NCBI GenBank assembly: GCA_009760855.2
Contig: WPIO01000037.1
Location: forward strand, 852,501 to 916,500
DNA length: 64,000 bases
Reading direction: 5' to 3'
Origin: Cristatella mucedo
Lineage: Eukaryota > Bryozoa > Phylactolaemata > Cristatellidae
The notes beneath the pieces are model-generated. The model had not been told where the DNA came from, did not search any database, and was given only the letters and a program-made list of their open reading frames with translations. A program made the position numbers and the translations under genes. Positions 1 to 10,892 of the stretch are shown in pieces (within the stretch, counting starts at the first letter, position 1; every line of letters begins with the position of its first letter).

Positions 1-94
1 GAAACATTCAAAATCACCGGGATTCGCTGCATGGAGGACCTCTCCTACCTCCACAACAAAAACAACTTTCATAGGATCACTCAATGGATTGAGT

Positions 95-710
95 ATGTAT
101 GCATGCATGTATCTCCGCCTGCAGCCCCACAAACCCATAGAGACAAGGCGGCTGTTACACATGAGAGTTTTCTGTAGCCTCACACTCGGAGCCTAAGCGG
201 CTGTCGGTACGCATTCGGTGGCCAACAGACTTCGTCTCACGAAACAAAGAGAAAATGAAAGCATAGTTGAGTCAGGACAGCAATTGAGGTAGTGAGTAGC
301 AAAGAATTGGCAGCTCAGGACGATTGAAAGGGATGTGCAATAATCGGCAGCAGGAGAGTAGATGTCGCTGCGTAAAAATTGTGGAAGTGAGTTCTACAGT
401 CTTAAACCTGCAGAGAAAAAGCTTCTGTCGCCAACCGTCTTTAAGAGAAGGAATGGAATGGCTGATGATGTGTTGTCCATACGGGACCTGAGGGCACGCG
501 GAAGCTGGAACTGGTACAGCAGTTCAGCTAGGTATGAAGAAACCAAGCCATGGTGGGTCTTGTGGGTCAGTGTAAGAATTTGACTCTGTAGCCGTTGATC
601 AACCAAAATTTATCGCAGCTCGTTCAGAAAAAGAGACCCATCGCTGAACCTCTGCAGCCATATTCATCGGCAGCTGCACTGGCCTAATCGCTTTCTCGAT
701 AGCCTAGCCA
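95..710 (-). mobile_element. LINE B, 3' fragment (L2/CR1-like)
   Basis: Read on the minus strand this is the RT C-terminal region and 3' UTR of the family called LINE B here. A reading frame at 606-394 carries the family signature VDQRLQSQILTLTHKTHHGL, then a YLAELL motif and LKTVGDRSFFSAG. The plus strand begins at the LINE 3' end with a GTAT/CATG-rich simple repeat followed by TATCTCCGCCTGCAGCCCCAC, the diverged form of the ending shared with the copies at 15660, 25846, 41298 and 55475. It is 5'-truncated: no catalytic YADD region is present. Stops and indels make it a dead copy. The 5' boundary near 710 is approximate. Confidence 0.85.
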
Positions 711-1067
711 AATTGATCATCCGGCAGCCATACTGGAGCCATCACGAAGCTAGTGGGTAGCTAAAAGGAGGCAAGACGAAATGCGAATCGGCACTTTCAA
801 ACTTCGTGCAAGACGCAGGACCGGAGATGGTCCGTAAGCGGGATCGAAGCAAGACGGACCGTGTTTGAACGCGACTTACAGGACTTTCGTCGAGAATGGA
901 GCTTGATAAGCTGTGGCAGCCGGCCCTTTCAATTCAGCCAGATACGTTCACAACTTCATGCCGACCCATTGGCACGAGGTACATTATTGGAGCGTACAGA
1001 ACTCGAGCCGACAGACAGCAGCTCGAAGGCAGCTGAACAGTGCAATCAGTCTGTATGGGCGGCTCTG

Positions 1068-1210
1068 AGAGAGACCTCTAATGCACAAGGATGTGGGAGA
1101 CCAGTATAGCACAAGAATTTGAGAGACCTGTACAACACGGGGATCTGAGTAACCACTCCAGCATAAGGATCCGAGAGACCTATGCAGTACAAGGGTCTGG
1201 GAGACCTAGC
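1068..1210. repeat. Degenerate tandem repeat, about 26-33 bp unit
   Basis: Five diverged units follow each other, each starting with a form of GAGAGACCT or GGGAGACC and containing a CACAAGGAT-like block. Unit length drifts, so this is an old minisatellite. It sits just upstream of the SINE 1 copy. No coding role is visible. Confidence 0.6.
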
Positions 1211-1244
1211 TCACTTGCAGCAATAATAAAAATAAATACTAGCT

Positions 1245-1407
1245 GATTTGACAGCCTCTTCTTTATGGCGGCGGAAGAGCCTTTACGGCTATTATCACCG
1301 CTTGCAGCGGCAAAAAAGGATCGCCCACAGCAGGATTCGAACCCACGACCTCGGGACCGAAGTCGTGAAAAGCAACCGCCTTACCAAGTGTGCCATCACG
1401 GCTCACC
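1245..1407 (-). mobile_element. SINE 1 (tRNA-derived), copy 1
   Basis: On the minus strand the element starts with GGTGAGCCGTGATGGCAC, a tRNA-like head. An A-box (TGGCACACTTGG) and a perfect B-box (GGTTCGAATCC) form an internal RNA polymerase III promoter. The stretch between the boxes is long enough for an extra arm, which suggests a tRNA-Leu or tRNA-Ser ancestor (inference). A non-tRNA body follows with CCGCTGCAAGCGGTGATAAT and AAGGCTCTTC, and it ends near an A/T-rich tail. The same head and body occur at 37395, 37820, 49705, 53225 and 56600. It cannot be a functional tRNA because the acceptor stem does not close. Confidence 0.85.
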
Positions 1408-1663
1408 TAATACAATCTTGGAAAGCTAGGTAGGACGTGATTCCGGAGAGTTCCAATCAGAGCGAAGTCTGCTTAGTTGAGAGGTCCTGAAGACTGTCCA
1501 CCTCTTCAGGGAGATGTCCGCCGCAGCTTGGATCGATTACATTCCTGACGTCGCAGCTCGCCCGGTCGACTTTCCGCACGTCTGCTGCGCTCAATTTCTG
1601 CACTGCTTGAAATCAAAAGCGTACACGCCAAGAAAATTATTCACCTACGAGTCGAGACGCGCA

Positions 1664-1700
1664 TATTGATCGATGTTGATCGATCGATTGATCGATCGGC
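1664..1700. repeat. GATC/CGAT-rich palindromic patch
   Basis: Several overlapping ATTGATCGAT and GATCGATCG words make a short self-complementary stretch. No known function is implied. Confidence 0.5.
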
Positions 1701-2037
1701 AGGGGGGATTGAGACTTTAAATCGATCAATCAATACAGAGGTCGCCAAACTTTTCGGACTATTAAGCCATTTTAGAATGTTAAGAATGCCCACTAGGACG
1801 TATGAAACAAGGTCCCACTCCGCCAGCCCGGCGGAGTCGGGCGTGACCAGACGAACGGGCAAACAGTCACAACAGATGCGAACAGCAATAATACGGGTAG
1901 ACTTGTATCATCTCGCCCCGGTCGGGCGCTTCTGTTTCATACAAGCGCCTGACATCGGTTATAAAAATAAACACGGGCCACAGCCTGAGCTGCAACCAGC
2001 AGTAATGAAGGAGAAAAACCCGTGACAATTCATTCAA

Positions 2038-2116
2038 TTAGGCCAGATCTAACAATAAATAACTAGATGGGGCGTTAGGCCAGACTGGCGTGCTAGATAG
2101 GTCGTATCTGGCCTAA
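2038..2116. repeat. 11-bp perfect inverted repeat with an inner half-copy
   Basis: TTAGGCCAGAT at 2038-2048 is the exact reverse complement of ATCTGGCCTAA at 2106-2116. Another GTTAGGCCAGA lies between them near 2075. It may be the core of a small fold-back element, but no target duplication was recognised. Confidence 0.45.
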
Positions 2117-2534
2117 AAGCCGGAATCGGCCGACGTCTGACCTAAAGGAACACGCGGCTACTAAAGGCGCGGGACGATGGCCGAAACTTTAAGCCTATAG
2201 AAATATAAATGTCCCGCTCAGTATTTCGCTGAACATGGACTGCGTATTTTCACATTTTTTTCATGTGCCATCGACCTCAAATTTTCTAGATATTACGATT
2301 GAAAGTAGCTCACTTAAGATGTGTACTTCGTTTGCTACGGTGAAACAGCTGCTTCAGCGTATTAGGCAAGAGAGAAGCTTGCAATTGGTTAAGGTTTTCC
2401 TAGCTTTTACTCGCTGCTTTCCGATGCTGGATCGTCGGCCAGTTGCACCAGTCCCAATACGCAAGGTTATTTTGGTGACGTTACATGTTGCTCAACCCTC
2501 CGAACGTACTTCTTGGGCTCACTCACTTTGCTGA

Positions 2535-2928
2535 CCCCGGGAGCACGTGATCCTTCAAGCTTAATTTATGCGAAAGTTATCCAATGCTTAGTTTGATATG
2601 ACCACGGAAGTGGCCAGTTTTTTTTAAATTTCAGGCGGCGCTGTTTTGTGTGACGATGGTCTTACTTACGCATATTTGATTGTTGTAGGGTTTGACGAGC
2701 CTTCATGGCGATGGAAGAAGACGCCATAAGCGTCGATGAAAGCAAGGTGATAGAAGAGCACATTAACCCGATGCCTGTTTATTACAAAACGGAATTCCTC
2801 CAATTTACCCAGAATACCCTACCGGCAGTCTTATTTGACTAATGCACACTAATCTTGAGCACTCATGTCTTCCCAATAAAGTGCATGTCTGGATGTGCTA
2901 TTCATCTTTTGCTGCTCATCAAAGAGCG

Positions 2929-3015
<87 letters not shown>

Positions 3016-3325
3016 AGTCACAATTTAGACTCTCACTTACTACCCATCTCCACCGTGCGTGTCGCATGTTTCCCGCTGCGTGCGTAATACATCGCAGTGC
3101 TTCAAAACTAGTCACGAGCCCCTGCCCTAAAATAAGGTAGGATATTGTAGGGAAAATGATTGTGTACTTTTATTATTTGTAGCTCCAATTATATGAAGCA
3201 TAATTTTGAGTCAAGACCAGTTGGACACACTCGCATAAGGCAATGCGGCTAATTTATGCTTATCACTTTCCGCCTCAGGCTAATCGTCTAAACATGTGGA
3301 AAGAGCCACACGTCAATCAATTCGT
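2535..3325. other. No gene seen; contains a CT microsatellite
   Basis: Apart from the CT tract this stretch shows no recognisable element or credible ORF. The apparent ORFs here are serine-leucine or arginine-glutamate read-through of the microsatellite. Confidence 0.5.
2929..3011. repeat. (CT)n microsatellite
   Basis: An almost uninterrupted CT dinucleotide run of about 80 bp. It creates spurious open frames on both strands. Confidence 0.98.
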
Positions 3326-3329
3326 ATGG

Positions 3330-3460
3330 TTACTGTGCTCGCCCAGACCAAGGTCAAGGCAGATGTAGTAGGATCGAGCCCCGTGGCGTAGTATGAAGCG
3401 CCGGAATAGAGATTGTAGGTTCTCTTAGGGCGCTATACAAATGAATTATATATATACTAT
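3330..3460 (+). mobile_element. SINE 2 (tRNA head, LINE-like tail), copy 1
   Basis: A diverged tRNA-like head with a B-box-like GGATCGAGCCCCG is followed directly by GAAGCGCCGGAATAGAGATT and TCTCTTAGGGCGCTATACAA, the 3' tail found on LINE C and related LINEs in this window. It ends in a short TA-rich simple repeat. The same layout occurs at 21478 and 27408. Confidence 0.7.
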
Positions 3461-4759
3461 TGATAGCTTTCTCCTTGCTTCAATAGCACTGCCTCGTGCA
3501 CAGCGATATTCATCATTTAATTTTCAATACTCAGGACTAAATACCACGTTCTAGTGCAACGGATTAAGGCAGTTCACCTTAAAAAAGTCTCCCAGAACGC
3601 GGCACCGCCAGCCTCATCTTTAGAAGATATAGGATGCTGCATTTGCAGGCATGCACGCGTCTTCGCATATGCACCAAAGTACGGTCGCCGTAAACTCAGA
3701 TGCACACACGTTTGGACGCTCGGAGGCTATCTAGGAGAACGATCAAGACATTCTAATGTGAAAAGTTCAAGGTTGACAACTTTGTCCGGAATTTTTAGTT
3801 GACTACCGATTGCGGCATTCCTTTCTAGCTGCTCTTTTCTGCCGCTACTTCGTTTCACACGCTCTCTCCATTTTCCTCCTACTTCCGTCCGAAGTCTATT
3901 GGCGTCTGTCCGGCTGCTGGGATTATCGCTTCATCTCTCGGCGGCCAGCAACGCCACTGCTGCTCTCTCGTGGAGAGGCAAAACATGTTTCCTTCTTACA
4001 GACAAACAGCTGAACGGCTCTTGCTGCGAAGTCGTATGTGCAATCGACTCCGTGCGCATGCGCAACTACTCTAGCTAGTCTTAGAGACCTGCTGTCAATG
4101 GCTCGGGTGGTGCATGAAGCTACTCCATTTAGACTTGCGTTTCAGGATTGACCCTGTTGCTAGCAACTTAGTCCTACATGAACCACATTTGTATGTATTA
4201 ATTAGGCCGACATGTCTTACGTAGGTGTGCATTGGTTTAAGAACCCCCACTCCCGATTGTATGCCGAAGTGGAAATGCACTTCAAGTGCTTGCTTATGAA
4301 GGCTCACAAATATTACATGTTAATAAATAGAAATACATCACGTCCTCTCTATGTTGTAGTGCGACTCCTTCATCTCTAAAGTAGTGACAGCGGAGGCACA
4401 GACGGCCGTTTCTTACCAGAGAAAAATCACGTTGAGGAACATGTTGCAGTGCGTAGCAAAGGTTCTATTTCCGAGTAAGCGTGCATATATGCAATGTGAC
4501 TTCCTGGTCAGCTAGATGTTTGATCGTAGAATGACAGAATACACGTTGTGCGCACGAGCCCTCGTTCGTCAGAACCTGGATGTCGAATGCAGTCAGATGC
4601 TTCTGTAGCGACCACTCCGCTGCGGCTTGCTCTAAACGGCCTTCACCTTGCCGCTACCGACGGTGCTCTTCTGTTCAGAGCTCGGTCTTAGGCTATTACT
4701 CGATGGTCGTCGGTACTTTCAGTCCGGGCGATGTTGGCACCAAGTGCAAGCCACGCTTT

Positions 4760-6240
4760 CGTTTCTACGCCGACGATACTCAGCTCTGTCTATCCTTTGA
4801 CCTTTGACACTTCCCAGTATTGCTCAGCTTTGCATCCGGTACTCGATCACCCACCCCCCTTGCAGCCACCTCACCATCGACGACGCTTGCACTTGCCAAA
4901 GCCACTTCCTTCCTTAAGCTGCCTACGAAATCCATAAGACTTACCCAATATTTATTGGCAATCTTAGTGTCACCCTAAAATTGGAAGACCTCGCCCTCAA
5001 GATTGATTCTTCTAGCTCTTCACTCCGGCCACGGTCTACCCGTAATCTGGGCGTGATATTCCGAAGAGAGTGGATATTGGATGATTGCATAGCTTCGCCA
5101 TCAATTCAGCCTATTTCCAGCTGAGGCCAGTAGATGCCAAAATGGGGTCTTCTTGGGTAAGAGTAAGGACAGCAAAACTTGTTCAAGTGCTTGTGACACA
5201 GCGCCCAGATTAACAAATTTCTCTTCACTCTCGAATGCCGACCTTTGCCCTTAACTGTCTGCAACTGGTCCCAAACTCAGCAGAGCTCGTTTGGTCTGTC
5301 GTCAAAAGCGTAGCAGCCGCACTACATTTTTATTTCTGGGCTTCTCTGGCTCCCTATCAAGCAGTAAATCGACCTTTAAGCTCCCCTCTCTGGCTTAGAG
5401 GTCCATTCGTTTTCACTAGCCTTGACCTATCCGACATGCTTGCTCGTCCAGTGTTTTGCTTGGTTCTCACGGCACACAGAACGCCAGCCAATGACCAGCC
5501 GTGAGAACCAAGCAACAGTTTATTGTACGATGCACGGAGCAGAGGGAATCACGATTCCCTTCGCCCCTCTATCCCACTCGAGTTCCCCGCTCCTTGACCA
5601 CGGCTGTGCACTGGCCGACCCTAATGGTGAGTCCACAATCTGTTCACGAGCGGGTTACCAGCCTTTGTCCAACCACATGAGAGGCGGACCGCAGTTTTGC
5701 AACGGCCCCTCTCGACGATGCTCCCAAAAGCTGTTCGCCAGCGACTTAGCCGAAAAGCAGTACAGGCCTGCGTATAATCAAACTACTCAGTGTACTCTCG
5801 CACCATCCAGCCCCAGGCTTCCAGTTGTCACTCAAATCTGCTAACGAAATGAAAATCTCTTTATTAAAAAATCGAGCCTTCAGCTCGTATGCAACGAATG
5901 TCTGGAAATCGCTTCCTGTTTCTCTGACCACCTGCAATGATGTTGAATCCTTTAAGTCTCGTCTGAAGATGCATCTGTTCCACTCAGCTTTTCCTTCACC
6001 GTAGTGCGCGCTTGGCGTACTCACCTGTGCATGTTTCAGAGCAATTTACTAACCAGAGGTCCTGGTAATCGGCGGCCCTGAATGTCTTTTTATAGATGCT
6101 TGCTTTAAGTATGAAACCGTGCATGTCATTTGCTTTTGGTCTTGCTTTCTTTCAGCGAGTTTTAAAGAGCATGAATAGAGATTTAGTTGTCTAGGTGCTA
6201 TGCAAGTGACCTTTAATTACTATTATTATTACCATTCCTA
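4760..6240 (+). mobile_element. LINE C, 5'-truncated, split by an LTR
   Basis: An L2-like retrotransposon on the plus strand. The RT motif C region reads FRFYADDTQLCLSFD (about 4757-4803), so the catalytic YADD is kept. RSTRNLGVIF follows near 5035, then a broken stretch, and the C-terminal block RAFSSYATNVWKSLPVSL with FKSRLKMHLFHSAF at about 5873-6000. The 3' UTR ends with ATAGAGATTTAGTTGTCTAGGTGC-like tail sequence and ATT repeats near 6240. The coding frame is broken by several indels and stops. A solo LTR (5452-5785) interrupts the region encoding YLSDMLARPV. Confidence 0.85.
5452..5785 (-). mobile_element. Solo LTR-like element, copy 1, nested in LINE C
   Basis: The element shares GCACTGGCCGACCCTAATGG and surrounding blocks with the LTRs at 39264 and 58257. 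It begins TGTTTTGCTTGG and ends near ATCAAACTA, flanked by an imperfect duplication (TCCAG before, CTCAG after). Removing it restores continuity of the host LINE C frame across LARPVYSRTI. On the minus strand an AATAAA signal (5524-5519) lies about 70 bp from the end, as in an LTR R/U5 region. A perfect 18-bp inverted repeat (5456-5473 with 5498-5515) lies at its plus-strand start. Confidence 0.65.
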
Positions 6241-6275
6241 TTATTATTATTTTTTATTATTATTGCTGTCAGTAT

Positions 6276-6854
6276 CATTATTGCTACTAGCGCTGCTGTC
6301 TCGGTCTCACAGCTGGCAAAATTGCCTTGACAATGCCGCTCCTGCTGCTGTCAACCACTGCCGTGAGAGTAAAATGTTCCAGCTCATCTGTTGGCAGAAA
6401 GTTGCCTCTACATACAAGGATCGACGGTCAATGGATTCGGCACGAGACAAGCAGCTGCTGATATGGTCTTAATCTTATGCGAGAAAATAACTGTAAGTCG
6501 CGTGGTATTAGCACAGCTGAGCTTGGAGCGAGTGCATATAATGCAATTCACATTAATTAAATAGATTATTTTTCTTAGCAAACTAATAGCTTATTGCTAC
6601 TGAGTTTTAATCACGAACAATGCAAAGCACAATTAAATAGATTACTTTCTTCGCAAACTAACAGCATTTTGACTGTCAATATCGCTTGAACACTCACCCA
6701 TAAACTCGATTGCACAAACGGCCGCTCTTGGAAAACTTGTTCAGCAACCTTCGCACGTGCTTCTTCGTCTGCGTCGAGGCCATTGAATTGGCCCTTGCGT
6801 TGAGGGCGATGGAAGTTTAGTTTGGAGGAAACGCTCAAACCGTTCATGCCATAC
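6276..6854. other. No gene seen
   Basis: AT-rich DNA with an approximate local duplication (TTAAATAGATTA with CAAACTAACAGC, near 6555 and 6632). No coding signal or recognised element was found. Confidence 0.4.
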
Positions 6855-7060
6855 ATTCATTAAACAGAAACTAAAACCGCACCTGTTCCTCGCAGCATTT
6901 GCTGCGTCCGTGTGAATTGTCCCTTGTTTGAGGACGCTGTGCATTTTCTCACTAACTAATTATCGACGCGCTTCATTTACAGCATGGGTAAAGTTTCCAG
7001 CACGATATTAAGCTCTCTGAAGGCGCTCTACAAAAACCTCGATAGCATAAGTATTATTAC
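6855..7060 (+). mobile_element. LINE E, 3' end fragment
   Basis: A short frame FIKQKLKPHLFLAAFAASV ending in a stop matches the conserved C-terminus of L2-like LINE ORF2 proteins. A 3' UTR follows with GTGTGAATTGTCCCTTGTTTG, also seen in the copy at 37195, and the tail CTCTCTGAAGGCGCTCTACA. It is heavily 5'-truncated. Confidence 0.7.
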
Positions 7061-7340
7061 TTTTCGCTCGGACGTCTATATGCCTATCAGCGTTCTTACT
7101 GTGCCGGTGGGCCGTCGATGACAAAATCAGATTGTAGTCTAATGCAGAGCTAAAAGGTCGGACGTTTGATATAATTAGATCCTACTTGCAGAGATGAGGG
7201 TTGCTAAAAGTTCCTTAGACTATACTGACAGAAATAAAGCAAAACCAGGGAAAGCAGTTTCATTGCGGCCCAGTTTGAGAGTTCCACGACTGCCAAAGAC
7301 CTTGACCTTTCCTTGCCTCCCGGGCTCTTGACTACTGTAT

Positions 7341-7380
7341 GCTCACCGAAAGCCACCGTAAGTCACCGTAAGCCACCGGA
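7341..7380. repeat. 10-bp tandem repeat, four copies
   Basis: Four consecutive decamers of the form AGCCACCGTA occur with a few substitutions. Confidence 0.8.
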
Positions 7381-8334
7381 AAGCTTGGGTGCGCTGTAGA
7401 GAGCACCCTCCAGAGGAACGCCCACCGAGTCTTAGTGGCACAGAGTTACAGTGGTATGGACACACATTCGAATGGACATTAATATAAGCTAATAAATCCG
7501 ATTTACTCAAATTGCATTAAACTAGTCTTCCCGAGTGAAGCAGCTCAATACATCTCCGATTTTTCCGCGTTTGTTTTCGTTAAGGCTCGTCTACTCGCTA
7601 GCAGAGAGCTGTTACGCTGTCAAGAAACCCTATACTGCAAAGTTTGAAGCTTTCATGATAATTGCCATACAAAGAGTGGGCAGTAAAAACATTGTCAATA
7701 AGCCCAACTGTAGCTTTCAACTTGAGCTTGCTTTACAGTTACAAAAAACCTTAGAGACCTCTGATTACCTCTGATAATTTTCATTATTTAACCGAACTCT
7801 ATTTTTTTCGAATAATCAGGCGAATTTGAGTGGCTGACCATACGCAGCTGATAGGAAGATCTTGAGCAAACATTGAGTAGCCTCGACTGTGCTGTAAACA
7901 TGATACGCGAGCACAGCACTGGAAACTAGGGCACGGAGCAACAACATACAACAGCACGGTCTGAAGTGCGAAGACTGGTCGGTTAGAAGACTGGCGCCCC
8001 AAGAAAGCGCCAGTCTCAAGCCTCGTATAGTAGCAAGGTCTTAGTCGTGCGTAAATCTAGATTCTTAGATAATTATAAATCTCGCTGCTCGTGGGCCTTA
8101 GCCTATAGTGGCTATTCGATAAGCAGTTAGTCTCGTTGAGCCGCCAGGTTAATAGTTCGTAATCTTGGACGACTGCAGTGTAGCCTCTGATTCAAAACTC
8201 GTGTCCTTCCTCGGAAAGACGGCATCTTATAGCTTCGTTCCGCCCTGGAGCCATCGACGGAGACCATTGAGCTTTTGTCCTCCGGACGCCTTTGCGGATC
8301 GGATCGCTGATTCCGATTCGCCGATCTGACGGGG

Positions 8335-8388
8335 TTCTGATTGGGTTGGCGTCGTGCTCGTTTCTGATTGGGTCGGTATCGTGGTGTA
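8335..8388. repeat. 27-bp tandem duplication
   Basis: Two adjacent diverged units contain TTCTGATTGGGT followed by GG(C/T)(G/A)TCGTG. Confidence 0.6.
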
Positions 8389-8626
8389 ACAGCCGCTCGC
8401 CTCGTGAAGGCTGCTACGTCACCACGCCTCTAGCGACCTGCCTCTAGCCGTCGCGTAGAGTCGTCGACAGGTCTTGGCCTGCTGTCCGTCTCCCTCCTGC
8501 GATCAGATATCGGCTACTGGATGCTGCTGCCTGAGCGCCTCTGTCAAGATTGCCTGCATCGACAGGCCTTCTCAAGCTATCTATTTATTGATTCCCCTGA
8601 AAAGGTCCGAATGCGACCACCTAACC

Positions 8627-8809
8627 TATTGGTTCTCAACCTTCCTAATGCCACGACCCTTTAATACAGTTCCTCCTGTTGTGGTGACCCCAACCATAAA
8701 ATGATTATGTGCAAAATGTGGAAATGCGTGTTTTCGGATGGTAGGCGACCCCTGTGAAAGGGTCAATCGACCCTAAAAGGGGTCGCGACCCACCGGTTGA
8801 GAACCGCTG
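8627..8809 (+). mobile_element. SPIN-like hAT MITE ('Space Invader' type)
   Basis: A 183-bp non-autonomous DNA transposon. The left end reads GGTTCTCAACCTTCCTAATG, then GACCCTTTAATACAGTTCCT and TTGTGGTGACCCCAACCATA. The right end contains GGCGACCCCTGTGAAAGGGT and GGGGTCGCGACCCAC, then GGTTGAGAACCGCTG. From memory, this order and wording match the SPIN hAT family, known for horizontal transfer among tetrapods and some invertebrates. The right terminus CCGCTG is intact. The left terminus is TATT where CAGC is expected. The flanks ACCTAACC and ATATAACC match at 6 of 8 positions, consistent with an 8-bp hAT target duplication. No transposase is present; the centre is shorter than I recall for SPIN MITEs. 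Confidence 0.85.
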
Positions 8810-8892
8810 ATATAACCCATAGTGAGAAGAAAAGCAGACATTTAACCGGGTGACTGGCCGATGGCCTAGCTGAGAAAGCAGAGGAACTTTAC

Positions 8893-8929
8893 TTGTGACT
8901 GGTTCTCACTGTGGTACGACCCAGTCACG
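8893..8929. repeat. Hairpin resembling a hAT terminal repeat
   Basis: GTGACTGG and CCAGTCAC form an 8-bp stem. The loop side reads GGTTCTCACTGTGGTACGAC, which resembles the SPIN-type terminus GGTTCTCAACCTGTGGGTCG. It lies about 85 bp from the SPIN-like copy. It could be a second decayed end or coincidence. Confidence 0.35.
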
Positions 8930-8959
8930 CAATATCGACAATCGACACTATGCAAAGCG

Positions 8960-9682
8960 CATGTGCACTTTCTTTTCAATCAAGTGACACACGACGGCAG
9001 AAACAAGATAGAGGGACGAACTCAGTTTACAACAGACGAGAAACAGGGCTCGTCAACCTTTTCAAACGATACCGCCGTTCAGCCCTTCTGAGTCTTGTGC
9101 ATCGTACTCATAAAAAGGTATCTTGGCCAAGGACTTTCGCTTTGCAAGTACGATTGCAAGATCGACTGAATGTTGCGGTCTCTGATCGTATGCTATTTCG
9201 TCACTTGAAAATCGCCCGAAGATATCTGCTGATGCGAAAGCGTGCTTGCCATTAGGCCAGCCATCATTACGAGTTGCCGTCGTTTTTTCACTCAACCTTG
9301 CACGTCGCGATCGTGTTTCCAAGGTTTTTCCGTAGCATGTCGCACCACCCTGGTTACCACAGACCTTTTTATCTTAAGCTTGCTTCCCGAGAAATCGCGT
9401 ATGCCATCCAGTTATAACTCTGGATAAGCTGGCTCGCTTTAGCTCGCGGGTTATCAAGACCAGCTCCGTGAAACACACGAAGCAATGCATTTACATGCAG
9501 GCAAACGCACTCGCGCACAAGCGTAAACGCGAAAATATGGCCTAATAAAAATCCAGTGAACTTAATACCATGGCACAGCAAGCCCTTCTCAAAGAATGCC
9601 ACATGCCACTGCAGACGGCATTGTCTGTAGCAACGTACAGCATTTACTCTAGTAGGCATGCTATTCAATCATTCTGTCTGAC
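8960..9682. other. No gene seen
   Basis: ORFs of up to 114 codons on both strands overlap and show no motif. CAGGGCTCGTCAACCTTTTC near 9046 looks like the end of another hAT-type element, but no partner end was found. Confidence 0.35.
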
Positions 9683-10665
9683 TCATCCCCATCTAAGATT
9701 AGGAGGTCTTCCACAATGGCTTGCAAAAAAATGGATCTAGCTGCTTAGTTCTGCCTCGGCTAGATGAATGTAGTTTCCTTTTGGCTGGGCCACCGAAAAA
9801 AGCCACTAGGCCACTGCAGCTGGTGATGAATATGGGTGCAAGGCTAGTTTACAAAGCCCAGAGATTTGACTGTGTCTCCTTAGCTGAAAGAGATTGGATG
9901 GCTGTCGGCAGCTCCACAATCAAGTCTGCCTATTTTCAGCTGCATAACATTGCTAAAATTCGGGCTTATTTAGATAAGGATACTACATCTAAGTTGGTCC
10001 ATGCATTCGTGACATCCCGTCTCGACTTCTGCAACTCACTGCTTACTGGCCCACCGACATGTGCGATCAGGCGATTGCAGCTGGTGCAAAACTCAGTAGC
10101 TAGGCTTGTCTGTCGTGAGCGTCGTCATAGTTGCCGCATCACACCACTTCTTCTCGCCGCCCTGCACTGGCTCTCCAGTCAAGCCAAGGATCGACTTCAA
10201 GGTTTTGTCGCTCACTTTTAGGTCACTTCAATCTTTGTCTCCAGCCTATCTCTCAGATCTACTCCTCCACCAGGCCAAGCATCGTACCACCCGATTTTCG
10301 GAATCCAACAGTTTACCAATACCTCGTACAAACCTAAAATCCTTTGGAGACCATGCATTTAGTTCGTATGCTCCCAAAGCCTGTAACTCACTCCCGACTT
10401 GCGTCAGAACATCCCCTGACTTGACCGCATTAAAAAAGAACTTGAAAACACACCTATTTAGGACAGCATTCAGGGGTGTGCATGCTGCCACTAACCACAC
10501 TTGCATGCTGACCCTGTGCATGTCAGCCCTAACCAAGTTATTCATGTTGTTTATCAAGCATGATACTACTCACCATTCAATCACGTTTCCCTTTGCAGCA
10601 AATGTAGAACGCCTAGAAAAAGAATGAGTTCTCTGGTGGCGCTTTATCAAGTGTATTGTTATTAT
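9683..10665 (+). mobile_element. Chimeric LINE B / LINE A fragment
   Basis: From 9683 to about 9906 the sequence follows LINE B (CCATCTAAGATTAGGAGGTC, then the C-terminal block encoding PPKKATRPLQLVMNMGARLV). At about 9907-9912 it switches, still in frame, to LINE A (SSTIKSAYFQLHNIAKIRAY) and continues through HAFVTSRLDFCNSLL and the LINE A 3' UTR to the tail GGCGCTTTATCAAGTG. A 166-codon frame (9721-10221) crosses the joint. LINE B does not resume after the LINE A tail, so simple nesting does not explain it. The LINE A part is shifted to other frames downstream (10106-10627), so the copy is non-functional. Confidence 0.8.
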
Positions 10666-10861
10666 ACGTTCCGCTGAACGACACACGATCAGCAATGGCT
10701 GCCAAAAACTAATCCGAATCGTCGTGCCTTTTTGCAGTGCTCTGCAATTCCCTTTGCCAGCGTGCTACCCTATTGCTCTACAGCTGAATCACAGTTTCGC
10801 TGCCTGGATTACATTGCAATTCGTCAGGCTCGCCAAAATACGAACGAAATCGTGTGCAACA

Positions 10862-10892
10862 CTGGCAGCGGAGGCATCGCTTCCGCTGCCAG
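10862..10892. repeat. Hairpin, 10-bp perfect stem
   Basis: CTGGCAGCGG pairs with CCGCTGCCAG across an 11-nt centre, and two more bases nearly extend the stem. Confidence 0.7.

Larger units (their letters stand above)
7061..8626. other. No gene seen; two short tandem repeats inside
   Basis: A small open frame at 7535-7774 (79 codons) has no recognisable motif and is not supported as a gene. The rest is unassigned. Confidence 0.4.

Noticed and set aside
2206..2534. 99-codon ORF behind an ATATAAATG sequence
   Set aside because: The TATA-like word lies less than 30 bp from the ATG, too close for a normal leader, and no motif is present.
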